From the NCBI RefSeq assembly GCF_000186865.1, contig NW_008705567.1, positions 1,181,757-1,245,756 of the forward strand: 64,000 nucleotides of DNA, written 5' to 3'. The notes under the pieces were generated by a model that worked only from the letters and a program-made list of their open reading frames with translations, had not been told where the DNA came from and did not search any database. Shown here one piece after another: positions 43,939 through 53,695 of this stretch. Origin of the DNA: Aureococcus anophagefferens (lineage: Eukaryota > Sar > Pelagophyceae > Pelagomonadales > Pelagomonadaceae). A program made the position numbers and the translations under genes. Numbering within the stretch: the first letter of the stretch is position 1; the number at the start of each line of letters is the position of its first letter.

Positions 43939-44565
43939 ATGTCGCTCGCGTACCTCGCGCCGGAGACGGCGACGTACCAGCGGCAGGGGTCGCTCGCGGT
44001 GTCGGCCGTGGCGCCGCCCCTCGGGTCGTCGCAGCGGTCCCCCCACGCGGGGCTGCGCAACCCGCTGGAGATGCCGGACCTCGGGGCCATGAAGCGCCAG
44101 GACGAGTTCAGCCACACGAAGACGTTCCCCAACGACCCCTGGTCCATGCCGCTGACCATGGAGGCCATCGGCCGGGGGCAGACCGCGCGGCGCGCGGCCG
44201 GGAGGAAGCCGGAGACGCCGATCTACGCGAAGCGGTCGCTGCCGCGGCTGGCGCGCAGCTTCTCGCAGACGAACGCGCGCGCGAACAAGGCCGTGCGGTC
44301 CCAGGCCGAGTTCAAGGGCCTCCTGCGCCTCGACTACGTCGGGCCCGAGCCCGACGACGACGGGCCGCCGCCCTACGCGGCGCAGCTCGTCCAGGCCGCG
44401 ATCCTGCGCAAGATGAAGGAGGTGCGGAAGAAGAACCCCCACGCCGTGTCCCAGGGCTGCTTCATCCAGCTCCAGGGCGTCCCGACGAAGTGGCTCCAGC
44501 GCGGCTACCACGAGTGGACGGACGCGCCGCCGGACCTCCTCTCGAAGCTCCCGCCGCCGGAGTAG
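43939..44565 (+). CDS. Basic protein of unknown function (208 aa)
   Basis: The ATG at 43939 (MSLAYLAPETATYQRQGS) opens a 208-aa frame without membrane segments. It has a Pro/Ser-rich N-terminus, a conserved-looking middle (FSHTKTFPNDPWSMPLTMEA), a basic stretch (KRSLPRLARSFSQTNARANK) and a C-terminal helical part (AAQLVQAAILRKMKEVRKKN ... KWLQRGYHEWTDAP). Amino-acid composition is that of a real protein rather than a shadow frame. No family is recognised. Confidence 0.55.
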   Translation: MSLAYLAPETATYQRQGSLAVSAVAPPLGSSQRSPHAGLRNPLEMPDLGAMKRQDEFSHTKTFPNDPWSMPLTMEAIGRGQTARRAAGRKPETPIYAKRSLPRLARSFSQTNARANKAVRSQAEFKGLLRLDYVGPEPDDDGPPPYAAQLVQAAILRKMKEVRKKNPHAVSQGCFIQLQGVPTKWLQRGYHEWTDAPPDLLSKLPPPE

Positions 44566-44749
44566 CGCTCCGGCGGCGGTGGGCGCCCCCGTTTAAAATT
44601 CGCAGTCTCCGTTCCGGCGGGGGGCCGCGCGCGGGGACCTGGTCTCCCGAGAGGAGGGGGCCTTCGGGTGCAACTTGAACGTCACCGTATCTTGGCTACT
44701 TCCACCACCACCAAGCGCGCTGGGACGCTCCCGCGGAGGCGCGCTGCCC

Positions 44750-45181
44750 ATGGACCCCGACGACTACGAGATGGACTGGTTCGAGGGCGCGGAGGACGAC
44801 CGGCACGACAGTACGTCCTTCATCGAGGACGCCCTGCGGCACATCACCTTCGAGCACCTGAAGGGCCCCGTGCTCCTCTTCCTCGTCTACATGGTCGCCG
44901 TCGGCGCCATCTCCGTCTGGTTCTACAAGCTCCACGCGGGCCGCCGGGGCCGCAGGAAGACGAAGCGGCAACGGCAGAACGACCGCAAGGCCGACGCCGT
45001 GCGCAAGCTCGCCGAGGGCTTCTCCGGGGCCGGCGACGCGACCGCTTCCGGCGCGCGGTCGCCGGAGAGCCGCGCGCGGCTCCGCAAGCTCTGGGTCTCC
45101 GTCAAGCGGAAGCAGACGCGCGGCCCCCTCGCGGACCTCTACGCGTCGGAGCGGCCGACGCGGCCGAAGCGGCTCGCCTGA
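44750..45181 (+). CDS. Small single-pass membrane protein with basic tail, unknown
   Basis: From the ATG at 44750 (MDPDDYEMDWFEGAEDD) the 143-aa product has an acidic N-terminus, one membrane segment (GPVLLFLVYMVAVGAISVWF) and a long basic C-terminus (GRRGRRKTKRQRQNDRKAD, KLWVSVKRKQTRGPLADLY). The positive-inside rule predicts the C-terminus in the cytosol. An upstream in-frame ATG at 44675 would add 25 residues without clear signal character. No family is recognised. Confidence 0.55.
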   Translation: MDPDDYEMDWFEGAEDDRHDSTSFIEDALRHITFEHLKGPVLLFLVYMVAVGAISVWFYKLHAGRRGRRKTKRQRQNDRKADAVRKLAEGFSGAGDATASGARSPESRARLRKLWVSVKRKQTRGPLADLYASERPTRPKRLA

Positions 45182-45235
45182 AGGCCCCGTAAGCGCGGTT
45201 GTGTGAACGCGATGTTATGTACGCGCGCGCCCCCC

Positions 45236-46285
45236 CTAGGGCTCCGGCGCCGCCGGCGCCTCCGCCGGCGCCGGCTTCTTCGGCGGGTCCGGGATGGGCG
45301 ACGGCGGGAGCAACTTGAGGAGCTTCGAGAGGCCCTTCTCCGCGAGGCCCGCGAGGCCGCCCGCGGACCGCGACGCCATGATCATGACGAGCTGGGGCAG
45401 CGCCCCGACGGCCTTGCCCGGGAGGAAGGACAGGGCCGCCGTGCCCAGCGACGCGGCCGCGTGCGCGCCCGCGCGGAGCCCGTCCTTCATCTGGTCGGGC
45501 GTGTCGAGCGCGTCGCCGAAGCGGTCGACGATGGCCGCGGAGAAGGCCACCGTGTCGCCGAGGTCCGGGGAGCCGTCGGAGAGCGCGCGGATCTCGGCGA
45601 TGGCGTAGGAGCCCGCGGCCGCCGACCGCCGCCAGAGCCAGCGGCGGTCGTCCATCGGCTCGCCCGCGACCAAGGTCGCGCGCGCGAGCTCGTCGGCGAC
45701 GCGCCCGAGCGCCGGGATCGCCGCGATGTCCGGCGGGAAGGCCGACTCCGACGACGGCGTCGCCATGAGCCCCATGGCCTGGGCCCGGTGCTCGTGGTAC
45801 GGCAGCGAGAGCTTCAGCCTATTCGAGTAGATTTCGAGTGGAACGTCGCGACGGACAAACAAGAGACGCCGGTCCCCGCCGCGCTTCGATGGCGAGCTGG
45901 AGCCGCGCGGAGAAGCCGGGCGCCGCGGCGAACTCGTCCGCGCGCTCCTGCGGCGGGCGTCGGCGTTTTTTTGGGGGTTCTCGGGAGCGGGCGCGGCGCG
46001 ACGCGCGTTGATCTCGGCGTGGAGGTCGTCGGCGCAGGCCGACGCGACGTGCTCGACGAGGTCCACGGCGCCGCGCGTCAGCTGGCCGTGCGCCGCGGCG
46101 GAGACGCCCGCGTCCTTGGCGCCCATGGCCAGGGCGTCGTCGGACCAGCCCAGCGCCGGGACGTGCTTGACGGCGGCGTCGAGGATCTTCGCCCTGAGCG
46201 CGTCGCTGCTCGAGAGGTGCCGGATGCAGTACGCGCCGGCGCGCCGGCCGAGCACGTGCCGCGTGCGCGACGCTAGCATCATCAT
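45236..46285 (-). CDS. COQ9: COQ9 ubiquinone-biosynthesis protein, two exons, one apparent frameshift
   Basis: The product starts MMMLASRTRHVLGRRAG (mitochondrial-type leader). It has the TetR-like helices ILDAAVKHVPALGWSDDALA and HGQLTRGAVDLVEHVASACA, then RADEFAAAPGFSARLQLAIE, LPYHEHRAQAMGLMATPSS, and WLWRRSAAAGSYAIAEIRAL with the family D-G-S-P-D. COQ9 binds lipid and supports COQ7 in the CoQ complex. Two joins are needed. A 49-bp GT-AG intron (45819-45867) links the AIEAR exon to LKLSLPY. A 1-nt shift is needed near a run of seven T (45966-45972), where the reading frame changes between INARRAAP and ERADEFAAAP. The shift may be sequence error. The C-terminus is Pro/Ala-rich. Confidence 0.8.
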   Translation of the reverse strand: MMMLASRTRHVLGRRAGAYCIRHLSSSDALRAKILDAAVKHVPALGWSDDALAMGAKDAGVSAAAHGQLTRGAVDLVEHVASACADDLHAEINARRAAPAPENPQKNADARRRSARTSSPRRPASPRGSSSPSKRGGDRRLLFVRRDVPLEIYSNRLKLSLPYHEHRAQAMGLMATPSSESAFPPDIAAIPALGRVADELARATLVAGEPMDDRRWLWRRSAAAGSYAIAEIRALSDGSPDLGDTVAFSAAIVDRFGDALDTPDQMKDGLRAGAHAAASLGTAALSFLPGKAVGALPQLVMIMASRSAGGLAGLAEKGLSKLLKLLPPSPIPDPPKKPAPAEAPAAPEP

Positions 46286-46428
46286 TGCGCCGCGATGACG
46301 AAGCTGGGATTGCCGGCATCGAGACTTCAAGGACATCATCGAGGCTGATCGAGCCCTCGCGATGCACAATGCACGATCGAAGCTGCCCCGATCGCCTTGT
46401 TGCGCGAACCTTGGTTCTGTGATTGCGC

Positions 46429-48875
46429 ATGGGCTGCGGCCCGAGCAAGGAGGCCGGCGGCGCGGCGTCGCCCGCGCGCGCGGAGCCGGACATCTTCCAG
46501 GTGGAGACGCCGGCGGCGCCGCCGAAGGCGCCGGAGCCGGAGCCGCCGTCCCCGCCGCCGCGGCCCCAGGCGTCGCCGCCGATCGTCGCGGCGTCGCCGG
46601 GCCCGGACGAGACCGCCGCGGCCTGCGTGCCCTGCGAGAGCTTCAAGGTCGACGTCACGGCGGACACCTTCGGCCTCTGCGTCTGCGGCTTCCCACAAAA
46701 AGAACACAGCGCCGCGAGCCGCGCCAAGGTCGACGGCGCCAAGGCCTTCGGCGAGACGCTCGAGCGGGCCGCGGCCGTCGCGCACGCCGACGCCTGCGAC
46801 GACTACACCGTGGACGTCGCCGCCGAGGTCTTCGGGACCTGCGTCTGCGGTCTGCCGAAGGCCGCGCACGACCTCAGCACGTCGCGCCGCCGCGCGAGTT
46901 CCTCGGGCAGCCGCGCGTCGTTCTGCGTCGTCGCCGAGGACGCGGACCCGGACGCCTGCGACACGTTCCGCCTCGACGTCAACGCCGCGACCTTTGGGCT
47001 GTGCGTCTGCGGCAAGCTGAAGAAGGTCCGCGCCTGCGTGGAAATCGACCGGCGGACCGCCCCGTCCGGCGAAAACTTCTCGAGCTCGGTCACGTCGACG
47101 TCGATTCAGCTGATGTTTGGACGAATCGATGGCTCTCGAAGCACGGCCGAAGAGCTCGCGTCGAAACGGTCGCATGCGCGCACCTTGAAGTCGGGTGGAA
47201 GATTCGAGGTCCGCGCAGGTCCACGCGGTCGAGGCGACGCGGAACACCGCGGGGCCCCGGGGGTCCAAGCGCACGGAGTTCGAGGCCGCGGCCGCTTCCG
47301 GCCGCGGCGCGTCGCGGGCCGCGCTGGACCTCGGCGAGTACGAGGGCGAGCTGCCCATCGCCTGCGACGAGTTCACGTTGGACGTGACCCAGTCCTACGG
47401 TCTGTGCGTGTGCGGCGCGCCGCGCGCCGCGCACCGCGACCAGAACGCGCGGCCGCGGAGCGGCTCCGGGGGCGCCGTCGCGCGCCTGGTCGCGCGCCAC
47501 GAGGCCCACATCCGCGAGGCGCGCGCCGAGGCGCTGCGGGCGCTCGCGGAGGCCGACGCGCTGGCCCTCGAGCGCAACGCCCAACGCGCGCGCGAGGCGC
47601 TCGCGAAGCGGCGGCAAAAGGCCGTCGCGAAGATCGACGCCGCGAAGCGCAAGGGCGCCTGCCTCGCGCCGACGTTCGCCAACGTCGCGGAGCGCAGCAG
47701 CGAGCTCGTGCTGGAGGTGACGTGCGCGACGCCCGGCTGCGCGGTCCACTACTTCCACGCGCGGCCGCGCGACGGCGGCGTCGACGAGGCGAAATTGGCG
47801 AAGCACGACCCCGCCGTCGACGGCGTCCTGCGCCTCGCCGCCAAGGAGCCGGGCACGCACCTGATCATCGCCAAGGCGTCCAAGGCGGGCATGGAGGACT
47901 CGGAGCTCGCCACGGGCTGCTTCCGTCTGGAGCCCCCCTCGTTCCTCTTCGCGGAGGTCCACGACCACGAGCTCCGGAGCCTGCACCTGCCCTCCGAGTG
48001 CGACGAGGGGCCCGTGCCCGCCAAGTGCTCCGTCTGCGGGGCCGCCTTAGCCAACGGCGACGGCTACGCGGACCGCGCGCGCGACTTCGCCGTGTGCATG
48101 GCGCGCGCCGGGGCGGGAAACGAACGTCGCTTCAACGTGAGTGTTCCGCGCGCGCGCGTTCCCAAAAAAAGCATCCACGCTTCGAGAGCGCTCCGAGGGA
48201 TGATCGCTCGTCCAAAGATCAGCCGAAACGAGTCGAAAACGGCCGAGAGAGAAGTTGGGCATTTCGCACTCTTTTCCCGCCCAGGCGTGCGCCTTGCCGG
48301 ACTACTCCGCGGAGCGCGCGGCGCCCCAGTGGGCCGCGATGGCGCCGCCGCCGCCGGCCGATGCGACGCCGGACCCGCCGAGCCCGGCCCTCGACGGGCC
48401 GTCGCCGTCGCCGCCGCGGCCGCCGGCGTCGCGCGTCGGCGCGACCGTCGCCGTCGACGTCGGCGCGCGGCGCCTCTGGCTCAGCGACACGATCCGCTTC
48501 CGGGGCAACGTCGCCGAGATCTTGGAGGAGTCCTACCCGCTCGTCGACACGCTCGCCAAGGCCCTGCGGAGCCACCCGGGCATCTGCGTGCGGCTGGAGG
48601 GCCACACGAACTCCGCGTGCGGCCTCTCGTGCGACGGCACGACGCCGTGCTCGAACGCGCGCTGCGCGAGCCTCTTCGCGGGCAAGGGCGGCGCCGTCGG
48701 CGCGTCCCTCGCCCGCGCGCGCGCCGTCGAGGCCGCGCTCGTCGCGCGGGACGGCGCCGACGCGGACCGCGTCGTCGCCATCGGCCTCGCGGGCAGCCGG
48801 CGCCTCGTCGACGACACCAACGGGCCGGGCAACCACCGCAACCGCCGCGTCGAGGTCCACACGCTCGACTTTTAG
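46429..48875 (+). CDS. Three-exon protein: myristoylation signal, four CxCG repeats, OmpA-like domain
   Basis: Exons 46429-47025, 47219-48100 and 48285-48875 give 689 aa. It begins MGCGPSKEAGG (N-myristoylation plus palmitoylation type), then a Pro-rich linker. Four Cys modules follow with pattern C-x3-[FY]-x-[VL]-D-V-x-FG-x-C-x-C-G-x5-H: ESFKVDVTADTFGLCVCG, DDYTVDVAAEVFGTCVCG, DTFRLDVNAATFGLCVCG, DEFTLDVTQSYGLCVCG. A coiled coil (about residues 285-340) and a beta-rich part with another Cys pair (KCSVCGAALANGDGY) follow. The last 180 residues match an OmpA C-terminal-like domain (DTIRFRGNVAEILEESYPLV, RLEGHTNS, NHRNRRVEVHTL). Both introns are introners. Combined function is unknown; the modules probably bind zinc. 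Confidence 0.75.
47034..47218 (+). mobile_element. Introner element, family B, old diverged copy (185 bp)
   Basis: It starts CTGCGTGGAAATCGACC and ends CCGCGCAG; target copies are GTCCGCGC (47026-47033) and GTCCACGC (47219-47226). Internal blocks ATTCAGCTGATGTTTGGACG, TCTCGAAGCAC and CACCTTGAAGTCGGGTGGAAGAT align with the 203-bp copies at 29351 and 56248, with many substitutions. The intron is GT-AG. Its interior is GC-richer than the young copies, as expected after drift toward genome composition. Confidence 0.85.
48109..48284 (+). mobile_element. Introner element, family A copy 3 (176 bp)
   Basis: Target copies GCGCGCGC (48101-48108) and GCGTGCGC (48285-48292) flank it, one mismatch. Ends are CGGGGCGGGAAAC and TTTTCCCGCCCAG. 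The interior shares CGTCGCTTCAACGTGAGTG, the (CG)n run, GCATCCACGCTTCGAGA and GATCGCTCGTCCAAAGATCA with the ACS copy. The intron is GC-AG and joins VCM to ACALPDYSAER in frame. Confidence 0.9.
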
Positions 48876-49024
48876 CACCGTCTTAAGGGTACTCACGCGA
48901 GCCGCCGAACGCGGGGACCCCGCGCGCGCCGGTGGAAGGAAGTCGAACGAGGTGGCCCCGAAGTCGTGGGTTCGGGAGAACGAATTATGAGTGACAGGGG
49001 GGGGGGGTGCTTGCGCCTGGGTCG

Positions 49025-50441
49025 CTAGCCGACGACTCGCCGCGCGAGGTCGATGCCCATGGGCTCGATGAGGCAGATCGTGAAGACGTTGGGCCGGATG
49101 AGCGTCACGGAGATGACGTGGGAGCTCTCCGCGAGCGCGCCGTGGATCTCGCCGCGGGGGACGGGGTCGTTGGAGCGGAGGAGGCTGCCGATGCAGGAGA
49201 AGACGTGCTGGAGGTGGGACTGGGCCGCGAGGTCGAAGATGGAGCGGTCGACGACGTCGCGGGGCTCGGCGCAGCCGACGGTCGACGCGAAGCGCTCGTT
49301 GCAGGCCGTGAACTTGCCGTCGAGGGCGGCGACGGCCATGGGCATGGACGACTGGAGGAAGAGCTGGCGGTAGTCGAGCCGGCCCTGGTCGCGCTTGAGG
49401 TCCGGGGGCTGCTGGCTCAGCGCGGCGATGGAGACGATCTTGTTGACGAGGCCGCACTGCTCCTTCTCGAGGTCGTCGTTCTTCTGCTGGAGGTTCTCGA
49501 TGTAGTGGGTGACGGCCGTGAGGACGCTCGACTTGCAGGACTTGGTCGACGCGGCGCCGGCCTCCTCGAGGATCTGCGCGAGCTCCTCGATCTGCGCGAC
49601 GATCTTCACGGACCGGCGCTGCTCGCGCGCGTTGCGCTCGAGGCGCCGCTGGTCCGCGGGCAGCGCCTGCTTCTTCTTGCCGCGGCCGCCCGTCCCCGAG
49701 GACCCCTCGCCGCCGCGCGGGCTCGCGTCGCCGCTGCCGCTGCCGACGTCCATGCCGTCGTCGTCGCTCGGCGCCTTCTTCCGCGCGGCCGCGCGCGTGG
49801 CCTTCTTTGGCGGCGCGGGATCCGAGTCGCCGCTCGCGCCCGTCTCGGGCCCGGGGGGCACGTAGGCCTGGCGCCGCGCGGACGCGGACCGCGCCTTGTA
49901 GGACGTCGACGCGCGGGAGGAATGGGCGACGTAGCCGCCGCGCATCTCGCCGGCCGTCTCCGCGGGCGCCTCCTCGTTCCCCGCGAGCTGCGCCCGCGTG
50001 TAGTAGTCCTTGCCGTGGTCCTCGGGGTAGCGCTCCGCCGTCTTCGGGCGGCCGCGGCCCGACGCGGGCGCGCCGCCGCGGCCGCTCCGCTCCTGCTCCG
50101 CGCGCCACGGGCCCGCGGCCGCCGCCGTCGCCGTCTCCTGCGGCGACGAGCCGCGCGGCGGGCTCTCCGAGTTCGCCGAGTTCGACCGCGACTGGGGGCT
50201 GTCGCCGCGGATCGCGTCGATGGCCTACGTGGGCGGGGGGGGGGGGTTCTGAATGGTTCGAGACGGCGCGCGCCCGACGACGCGCGACGCGCGGGACGCC
50301 GCGTCGCGCGGCGGCGTCGAGTTCCATGGAACTCGGCAGCACGTCGTCCAGGAAGTTGTCGTACGTCTGCTTGCGGGTCGGGTGGAAGCTCTGCAGCATC
50401 GCCATCTCTTCCGCGTCTTCGGCCGATAATTGGTTCGCCAT
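49025..50441 (-). CDS. bHLH-PAS-type transcription factor, two exons
   Basis: Exon 2 (50224-49025) encodes a low-complexity Ser/Gly region, a basic tract (KKATRAAARKKAP), the bHLH (RRLERNAREQRRSVKIVAQI, with TKSCKSSVLTAVTHYIENLQ as helix 2 plus leucine-rich extension) and a PAS domain (FLQSSMPMAVAALDGKFTAC then NERFASTVGCAEPRDVVDRS). The basic region keeps the E-R-N-x-R-E-x-x-R core of E-box binders. Exon 1 probably is 50441-50343 (MANQLSAEDAEEMAMLQSFH ... NFLDD), spliced at GTGCTG to the AG after a C12-like tract at 50225, intron 118 bp. The 5' splice choice is inferred from phase. Such factors sense light, redox or ligands in other organisms; here the ligand is unknown. Confidence 0.8.
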
Positions 50442-50871
50442 GGTCGATTCGGGTTCGGGCTGGAGCTGCGGCGCGTCGATCCGCGGCGGTCGCTCGGGCG
50501 TTCGCGGCGGAGCTGCGCGCGGCGGTCCCGACGCTTTTTCTGGGGCTCGGCTTTGCGGTTCGTCCGCAGTGAGGCTGGCTGCGCGGCTTTCGGCGCGTTT
50601 CAAGCCCGGATTTTTGCGTCAGGCGTCGGCACAGGTGTTTGAGAGACGCAGAGAGGACGTGTACTGCTGGCGGGACGCGTCTACTGGGCGCTCGTGCAGC
50701 GAGAAGCGGTCTATCTTGCTCGGCTCCGACACGACGAAGTGGGCCTCCGTGGCCGAATGACAGGGGTTAGTGTTGGTAGTCTCACTTTCAACAAGCCTTC
50801 AAGTTTGTCTCCGGGAGGTGCTGCTTCGCGATGACGAGCAGTGTGCTGTACCCGAGCAGCACCGCGCGTTC
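50442..50871. promoter_or_regulatory. 430-bp divergent region between bHLH-PAS and poly-SIM genes
   Basis: No convincing gene lies here. The region is AT-richer near 50560-50640 and 50760-50800 (ACAGGGGTTAGTGTTGGTAG). In-frame sequence upstream of the 50872 ATG has no other ATG but could come from an upstream exon. It probably contains both promoters. Confidence 0.4.
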
Positions 50872-51378
50872 ATGCTCACGGCGGCGGAGGAGGAGCGCAA
50901 CCGGAGCTACAAGGAATGGCACGAGGCCAAGGAGCTCCGGCACGCGTACGAGCTCAACAAGCTCAAGCACACGCCCGCGTCGTCGCTCAACGTCGCCGCC
51001 GCGGCGCCCTTCACGCCCGCGCCGATCCTCGCGCCCATGCCGACGGCCGAGCTCCCCGTCGTCGTCGACCTCACGTTCAACGCGCCCGTCGTCGACCTCA
51101 CGGGCAACGCGCCCGTCGTCGACCTCACGGGCAACGACACGACCTACTTCGTCGCCATGCACCCCAAGGACCTCCCCGGCACGGCGCCCGCGCCGACGCC
51201 CGCCGCGGCCATCGACCTCACGAACGACTCCGACGACTTCTTCCTCCGCGCGGCCGCGGGCATCGACGCCACGGACAACGCGGCCTTCGTCGAGTTCAAG
51301 GAGCACGACAAGCAGGCCGGCATCACCAAGACCGCCAAGATGTCGCCGCGCGGCGCCCCCCTCCCCCGCCGCGGCTAG
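50872..51378 (+). CDS. Poly-SIM protein (four SUMO-interacting-motif-like repeats)
   Basis: The 168-aa product starts MLTAAEEERNRSYKEWHEAK with a charged helix (residues 1-40), then a Pro/Ala linker. Four motifs follow: LPVVVDLTFN, APVVDLTGN, APVVDLTGND and AAIDLTNDSDDFF. The V-[VI]-D-L-T core with trailing Asn/Asp/Ser acidic residues is the classic SUMO-interacting motif, as in RNF4 and PML partners. The last copy, IDLTNDSDD, carries the acidic/phosphorylatable flank. No RING or other catalytic domain is present in the visible frame, so it is more likely a SUMO reader or scaffold than a ligase. Spacing of the first three motifs is about nine residues. Confidence 0.65.
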   Translation: MLTAAEEERNRSYKEWHEAKELRHAYELNKLKHTPASSLNVAAAAPFTPAPILAPMPTAELPVVVDLTFNAPVVDLTGNAPVVDLTGNDTTYFVAMHPKDLPGTAPAPTPAAAIDLTNDSDDFFLRAAAGIDATDNAAFVEFKEHDKQAGITKTAKMSPRGAPLPRRG

Positions 51379-51398
51379 GCTGAGAGAGACGCGCGTCC

Positions 51399-51506
51399 CA
51401 GAGAAGCCCCCTCGGGCTTCCCCCAACGGGCCACCGGCCCGGTATCCGGGAGTATCCTCCCTCCCCTAACTCCAGAGGTAACACCTATGGGGCTCACCCT
51501 GTTCTG
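51399..51506. repeat. 108-bp direct repeat, left copy
   Basis: The block from CAGAGAAGCCCCCTCGGGC to CTCACCCTGTTCTG appears again, identically as far as I can read, at 54248-54355. It contains a short inverted pair (CGGGCCACCGGCCCG). The two copies bracket the minisatellite at 51740-53695. They could be terminal repeats of an element or copies of a dispersed repeat. Confidence 0.9.
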
Positions 51507-51739
51507 GGTTATGGGCCCACTTGACGCCGCCGCATGAGCTGCGCCTCTGCTGCTGGCCGGCGGCATTCCTCATGCTGCCAGCCGCCGCAGCCCCAAGAGC
51601 GCGCGCGATGCCTCGCGCGCGCTGCAGCGCGCGGCGCGCGGGCGGCGCAGGAGCGCGTCCGCCCCGCGCCACGCGCCAACGCCGCCCAGGCCCGCCCACG
51701 CGGCGCACCAGGGCGGCGCCGACGCCTCGCGGCGTCCTG

Positions 51740-53695
51740 AGGGTGCCGCCATCGGCACCCCCGGTCGCGCGCCCCACGGCGCGCGGCTGCGTCGACTACG
51801 ACGCTCGACGACGGCGACGGCACGCGCGGGCCCTGCCCGTCCGCCGTCCGCCGCCCTCCGCTCCCTTCCGGGGGAGCGGCCCTTCGACGCCTCCGGCGTC
51901 GCGCGGGCGCCGCCACCGGCGCCCGGCGTCGCGTGCCCGACGAGAGACTGCGTCTTTCGACGCTCGAGCGGCGACGGCGCGCGCGGGCCCTGCCCGCCCG
52001 CCGACCGCCGCCCTCCGCTCCCTTCCGGGGGAGCGGCCCTTCGACGCTCTGCGTCGCGCGGGCGCCGCCACCGGCGCCCGGCGTCGCGTGCCCGACGGCG
52101 CGCGACTGCGTCTTTCAACGCTCGAGCGGCGACGGCGCGCGCGGGCCCTGCCCGCCCGCCGACCGCCGCCCTCCGCTCCCTTCCGGGGGAGCGGCCCTTC
52201 GACGCCTCCGGCGTCGCGCGGGCGTCGCCACCGGCGCCCGGCGTCGCGTGCCCGACGGCGCGCGACTGCGTCTTTCGACGCTCGAGAGGCGACGGCGCGC
52301 GCGGGCCCTGCCCGCCCGCCGACCGCCGCCCTCCGCTCCCTTCCGGGGGAGCGGCCGGTCAAGGCTCTGCGTCACACGGGCGTCGCCACCGGCGCCCGGC
52401 GTCGCGTGCCCGACGGCGCGCGACTGCGTCTTTCGACGCTCGAGCGGCGACGGCGCGCGCGGGCCCTGCCCGCCCGCCGACCGCCGCCCTCCGCTCCCTG
52501 CCGGGGGAGCGGCCCTTCGACGCCTCCGGCGTCGCGCGGGCGCCGCCACCGGCGCCCGGCGTCGCGTGCCCGACGGCGCGCGACTGCGTCTTTCGACGCT
52601 CGAGCGGCGACGGCGCGCGCGGGCCCTGCCCGCCCGCCGACCGCCGCCCTCCGCTCCCTTCCGGGGGAGCGGCCCTTCGACGCCTCCGGCGTCGCGCGGG
52701 CGCCGCCACCGGCGCCCGGCGTCGCGTGCCCGACGGCGCGCGACTGCGTCTTTCGACGCTCGAGCGGCGACGGCGCGCGCGGGCCCTGCCCGCCCACCGA
52801 CCGCCGCCCTCCGCTCCCTTCCGGGGGAGCGGCCCTTCGACGCTCTGCGTCACACGGGCGTCGCCACCGGCGCCCGGCGTCGCGTGCCCGACGGCGCGCG
52901 ACTGCGTCTTTCGACGCTCGAGCGGCGACGGCGCGCGCGGGCCCTGCCCGCCCGCCGACCGCCGCCCTCCGCTCCCTTCCGGGGGAGCGGCCCTTCGACG
53001 CCTCCGGCGTCGCGCGGGCGCCGCCACCGGCGCCCGGCGTCGCGTGCCCGACGGCGCGCGACTGCGTCTTTCGACGCTCGAGCGGCGACGGCGCGCGCGG
53101 GCCCTGCCCGCCCGCCGACCGCCGCCCTCCGCTCCCTTCCGGGGGAGCGGCCCTTCGACGCCTCCGGCGTCGCGCGGGCGCCGCCACCGGCGCCCGGCGT
53201 CGCGTGCCCGACGGCGCGCGACTGCGTCTTTCGACGCTCGAGCGGCGACGGCGCGCGCGGGCCCTGCCCGCCCGCCGACCGCCGCCCTCCGCTCCCTTCC
53301 GGGGGAGCGGCCCTTCGACGCTCTGCGTCGCGCGGGCGCCGCCACCGGCGCCCGGCGTCGCGTGCCCGACGGCGCGCGACTGCGTCTTTCAACGCTCGAG
53401 CGGCGACGGCGCGCGCGGGCCCTGCCCGCCCGCCGACCGCCGCCCTCCGCTCCCTTCCGGGGGAGCGGCCCTTCGACGCTCTGCGTCGCGCGGGCGCCGC
53501 CACCGGCGCCCGGCGTCGCGTGCCCGACGGCGCGCGACTGCGTCTTTCAACGCTCGAGCGGCGACGGCGCGCGCGGGCCCTGCCCGCCCGCCGACCGCCG
53601 CCCTCCGCTCCCTTCCGGGGGAGCGGCCCTTCGACGCTCTGCGTCACACGGGCGTCGGCGCGCGCGGGCCCTGCCCGCCCGCCGGTCGCCGCCAC
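51740..53695. repeat. Minisatellite array, about twelve units of 158/160 bp
   Basis: GACTGCGTCTTTC recurs at 51946, 52104, 52264, 52422, 52582, 52742, 52900, 53060, 53220, 53378 and 53536, giving intervals of 158 or 160 bp. The two lengths differ by a short block, CGACGCCTCCGGCGTC (160) versus CGACGCTCTGCGTC (158). Units are nearly identical in the centre and decay at the left edge (51740-51945). Because neither length is a multiple of three, frames shift at each unit, so the long open frames across it are not credible genes. The unit length is close to one nucleosome. Confidence 0.95.

Noticed and set aside
43497..44168. Reverse frame with two VFGYFEGN peptides
   Set aside because: The similarity comes from the DNA tandem duplication at 43708-43930; the frame overlaps two forward genes antisense and has no other protein character.
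51740..53695. CRISPR array
   Set aside because: Units are 158/160 bp with no alternating unique spacers, and the genome is eukaryotic.
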